The notes below the pieces were generated by a model, which saw only the letters and a program-made list of their open reading frames with translations, ran no database searches and was not told the DNA's origin. The position numbers and the translations under genes are program-made. From NCBI GenBank assembly GCA_002416505.1, contig DIAM01000015.1:30320-94319 (forward strand): a stretch of 64,000 nucleotides of DNA, in the 5' to 3' direction. Below, piece after piece: positions 61,377 through 64,000 of the stretch. Origin of the DNA: Gammaproteobacteria bacterium UBA5078. Its GTDB lineage: Bacteria > Pseudomonadota > Gammaproteobacteria > Pseudomonadales > Pseudohongiellaceae. Position 1 is the stretch's first letter. Each line of letters begins with the position of its first letter.

Positions 61377-62468
61377 ATGATTACATTGGAATTGGATCTC
61401 GGGGAGCGCTCTTACCCCATCTTCATCGGCCCAGGTCTATTGGGTCAGGCAGACTTGCTGCGCCCCTATATAAAGGGCAGGCGGGTATTGATCGTGAGCA
61501 ATGAGGTGGTTGCGCCACTGTATTTGTCTAAAGTGCAGGCCGCATTGGGCGACCTGCAATGCGACGTGATCGTGCTGCCCGACGGCGAACACACGAAGAC
61601 GCTACAGACGCTATCGCTGATCTACGACAAGCTCCTAGAGGGGCGTCACGAGCGCAGTAGTACTCTGATTGCCCTTGGTGGCGGGGTGGTCGGCGACATC
61701 ACCGGTTTTGCTGCCGCCACCTACCAGCGCGGCGTCAATTTCATTCAGATACCCACGACGCTATTGTCACAAGTCGACTCCTCTGTGGGTGGCAAGACCG
61801 GCGTAAACCACCCGCTTGGCAAGAACATGATTGGGGCGTTCTACCAGCCGCAATGCGTCGTGGCCGATACGGACGTGTTGGCGAGTTTGCCGCCAAGGGA
61901 GTTGCGGGCTGGCATCGCGGAGGTCATCAAATATGGGCTCATCGACAATCTTGTCTTCCTGCAATGGCTGGAAAGCAATATCGAAGGCTTGCTGGCCGGC
62001 GATAAAGATTTGCTCGCCGAGGCGGTCAGAGTAAGCTGTGCAGATAAAGCGCGTATCGTTGCCGCAGATGAGAAGGAGGGGGGCGTGCGCGCCCTGCTCA
62101 ATCTCGGCCACACCTTCGGCCATGCTATCGAAAATGGCATGGGCTATGGGGTCTGGCTGCACGGCGAGGCCGTAGCGACGGGCATGGTAATGGCTGCGGA
62201 TCTGTCCGCTCGGCTCGGCTACATGACTTGGGCTGAGGCCGCGAGGGCGAAGGCGTTGATCGAGCGCGCCGGGCTACCGGTGGTTCCGCCAACGCAGATG
62301 AATGCGCAGGACTTCCTTGAGTTGATGTCCTTTGATAAAAAGGTTCAAGGTGGCAAGATTCGCTTTATCCTAATGCAGGGTCTTGGTAAAAGTAGGATTG
62401 AAAGTAATATTGAGGCTGGTTTGCTGGAGCAAACATTGGAGGCGAAAGAACATCTGTGCCAAAACTGA
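61377..62468 (+). CDS. aroB: 3-dehydroquinate synthase
   Basis: 363 residues. NAD-binding motifs are DGEHTKTLQTL and ALGGGVVGDITGFAAATYQRG. Metal and substrate ligands lie in LLSQVDSSVGGKTGVNHPLGKNMIGAFYQP, GIAEVIKYGLI (Glu) and NLGHTFGHAIE ... WLHGEAVATGM (His). It catalyses the second step of the shikimate pathway. It overlaps the next gene by 13 bases. Confidence 0.97.
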   Translation: MITLELDLGERSYPIFIGPGLLGQADLLRPYIKGRRVLIVSNEVVAPLYLSKVQAALGDLQCDVIVLPDGEHTKTLQTLSLIYDKLLEGRHERSSTLIALGGGVVGDITGFAAATYQRGVNFIQIPTTLLSQVDSSVGGKTGVNHPLGKNMIGAFYQPQCVVADTDVLASLPPRELRAGIAEVIKYGLIDNLVFLQWLESNIEGLLAGDKDLLAEAVRVSCADKARIVAADEKEGGVRALLNLGHTFGHAIENGMGYGVWLHGEAVATGMVMAADLSARLGYMTWAEAARAKALIERAGLPVVPPTQMNAQDFLELMSFDKKVQGGKIRFILMQGLGKSRIESNIEAGLLEQTLEAKEHLCQN

Positions 62469-64000
62469 GTGAGAAACTAGCGGAGCTTGGTCTTTCAGCG
62501 AACCCCTTTGCGGCGGACACGCCCTTGGAGAGCCTTTTCCCCGGCGCCATGCGTCGCGCCAGCCTCGATCAGCTGCAATTATTGACTCGCGAGAGCGGCG
62601 ATATCGTCGCTCTCATTGGCCCAGACGGGGCCGGCAAGACGACGCTCGCAGACTTTTTCACCCGCCGTGCGGAGCGCGACCAAGTCGTCGCCCGGACACG
62701 TGCGAGCATGCTCACTAGCCCCTCGCAACTTCTCGAAGAAATGTTCAAAGCCTTCGTCTTGGACTTCCCTGCTCAGGCGAGTATCGCCCAGCTCAAACAG
62801 GTGTTGGCGCTGTATTTCCAAGCCGTTCAGAATCAATCGCGCACAGTCGTGTTGATCGTAGACGACGCTCATGAGCTCGGGGACGATGCCTTCAATCTGC
62901 TGACTAAATTGGCGCTAGTGGATAACCCCGGTGGCACCTTCCACCTGATTCTGGTCGGGCAGACCTCATTGATCGACATGCTTGAATACACCTGCCCGCA
63001 GAAAGAAGGGCAGAATCAATTTACCTCTATCCGCCTGCCCGAATTCAATCTGGACGAGACGCGAAATTACATTCGCTACCGGCTCAATGCGGTGGGTTTT
63101 AATGACGCCGACCCAGGCCGCACCCTGCCGTTCAGCAATCGCCAGATAGAGAAAATCCACAAACTTTCCTCCGGCGTTCCCGCGGGGATCAACCAGGTCG
63201 CGGGGGATATGCTGTTCTCGAGTGGTCAGGGTCTTGCCTGGCTGGCGCCCGTGCTGCAGATTAAGCTGCCACGCAACTACGCCTATGCCGCTGGCGCTCT
63301 AGTATTCATCCTCTTAGTGGCCTTCCTCGTGGGCGGTGGCGATGAGCCGGTGCAGACCGCGCAGCGGCAGATATCCGTGCCAGTACCCCAAGCGCGAGAA
63401 GTCGCCACCGAACCGACCGCGGATGTGCAGGCCCAGGAGGCGCTCACATCGCCCTTCGCACAGACCGATCCCGAACCAGTGCCCGTGGCAGATGCGACCT
63501 CCGCGGTAAGCGCTAGCGTTCCGGCGCCGCTTAGCGAGCCAGCACAATCTAACGCGACTAGCTCTGCGAGCAGTTCGGTTCCAGCACCAGTTGTGACGCC
63601 CCCGCCGGCTCCGGTCGTGACTAGCCAGCCGAGTACTGTGGCGGCAACTCCCGCGTCTGCACCGGCCAGTCAGGCGGTCGCCGCGGCGCCAACCCGGCCT
63701 GCGCCGACAGCCGCGCCGGCCACAAATTCTCTGAGTGCGCAGCGTGAGCGCATCATGAGCCTGCCAGCCTCGCAATTCACCGTGCAACTGCTTGGGGCTT
63801 CATCACGCAGCAATGTCGAGGCCTTCGTGCAGCGCAATAGTGCGAGCCCCCTCTACTGGTTCGAATCGCAAAACCAGGGGCGCCCCTGGTACGTGGTGAT
63901 ACATGGTAGTTATCCCAGTCGAGCCGCCGCGACCAGTGCCGCCTCTGGCTTGAGTGGAGAGCTCGGTCGCCTGCAGCCTTGGGTGCGGAGCATCGGGGCT
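62456..64000 (+). CDS. damX: DamX-like SPOR-domain protein with AAA P-loop (truncated by window end)
   Basis: 515 codons are in the window, starting at GTG inside the end of aroB with GGAGG about 13 bases upstream; the frame is still open at 64000. An AAA+ domain opens with LGLSANPFAAD and Walker A GPDGAGKTT, then VVLIVDDAHELGDDAF (Walker B). One membrane helix (YAYAAGALVFILLVAFLV) lies near residue 285. A long Ala/Pro/Ser/Thr periplasmic linker follows, and a SPOR domain begins near MSLPASQFTVQLLGASSRSNVEAF. This is the architecture of DamX, a septal-ring protein that binds denuded peptidoglycan; aroB-damX is the classical neighbourhood. Confidence 0.9.
   Translation, partial: MPKLSEKLAELGLSANPFAADTPLESLFPGAMRRASLDQLQLLTRESGDIVALIGPDGAGKTTLADFFTRRAERDQVVARTRASMLTSPSQLLEEMFKAFVLDFPAQASIAQLKQVLALYFQAVQNQSRTVVLIVDDAHELGDDAFNLLTKLALVDNPGGTFHLILVGQTSLIDMLEYTCPQKEGQNQFTSIRLPEFNLDETRNYIRYRLNAVGFNDADPGRTLPFSNRQIEKIHKLSSGVPAGINQVAGDMLFSSGQGLAWLAPVLQIKLPRNYAYAAGALVFILLVAFLVGGGDEPVQTAQRQISVPVPQAREVATEPTADVQAQEALTSPFAQTDPEPVPVADATSAVSASVPAPLSEPAQSNATSSASSSVPAPVVTPPPAPVVTSQPSTVAATPASAPASQAVAAAPTRPAPTAAPATNSLSAQRERIMSLPASQFTVQLLGASSRSNVEAFVQRNSASPLYWFESQNQGRPWYVVIHGSYPSRAAATSAASGLSGELGRLQPWVRSIGA

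Overview
The window looks like a chromosomal segment of a free-living, probably marine or aquatic gammaproteobacterium related to the Pseudomonas/Cellvibrio side of the class. This rests on gene order: mrcA divergent from pilMNOPQ-aroK-aroB-damX, the priA/ftsN/hslVU/ubiE-ubiJ-ubiB-hisIE-tatABC block, and glnA-ntrB-ntrC. The genus cannot be fixed from the sequence alone. No rRNA, tRNA or CRISPR array was recognised.

Layout. (1) 1-13.5 kb: the end of an MSHA type IV pilus locus, with the tail of mshO, then mshP, and a giant 12 kb mshQ-like gene encoding about 4,040 residues of tandem adhesin-type modules. (2) 13.6-18.2 kb: nitrogen control genes ntrC, ntrB and glnA on the minus strand. Their regulation can be read directly: a sigma-54 promoter and paired NtrC sites upstream of glnA, a strong terminator after glnA, and a further NtrC site plus a weaker sigma-54-like promoter before ntrB. 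(3) 18.2-30.6 kb: housekeeping and transport genes, namely thiI, an RND pump with its adaptor, typA, a VIT1/CCC1-type transporter, a DUF2130 coiled-coil protein, an MDR oxidoreductase and msrA. (4) 30.6-36.2 kb: an accessory island with a GNAT enzyme, a small membrane protein, a P-loop pseudogene with two nonsense mutations, REP-like repeats, a DUF3010 gene, and what I read as an integrase-less integron cassette cluster (CALIN). That cluster has two near-certain attC sites, one probable attC and several degenerate ones, a BrnT/BrnA toxin-antitoxin cassette, several antisense-oriented cassette genes and an IS3-family remnant. (5) 36.3-51.4 kb: pip and dtd, then a long minus-strand series: priA, ftsN, hslV, hslU, a DUF971 gene, ubiE, ubiJ, a bufferin-type operon (bufA-bufB-bufC) lodged between ubiJ and ubiB, ubiB, hisI, hisE, tatA, tatB, tatC. 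(6) 51.6-64 kb: chorismate mutase, rpmE, mrcA, the type IVa pilus alignment/secretin operon pilMNOPQ, aroK, aroB and a damX-like SPOR gene cut by the window end.

How the genes work together. Two type IV pilus systems are represented, MSHA and PilMNOPQ. Cell-wall and division functions (mrcA, ftsN, the damX-like SPOR protein), ubiquinone synthesis and Tat export cluster in the conserved core. The accessory content sits in three places: the enlarged mshQ, the cassette cluster at 33-36 kb, and the buf operon. These are the places where lineage-specific or undescribed biology is most likely.
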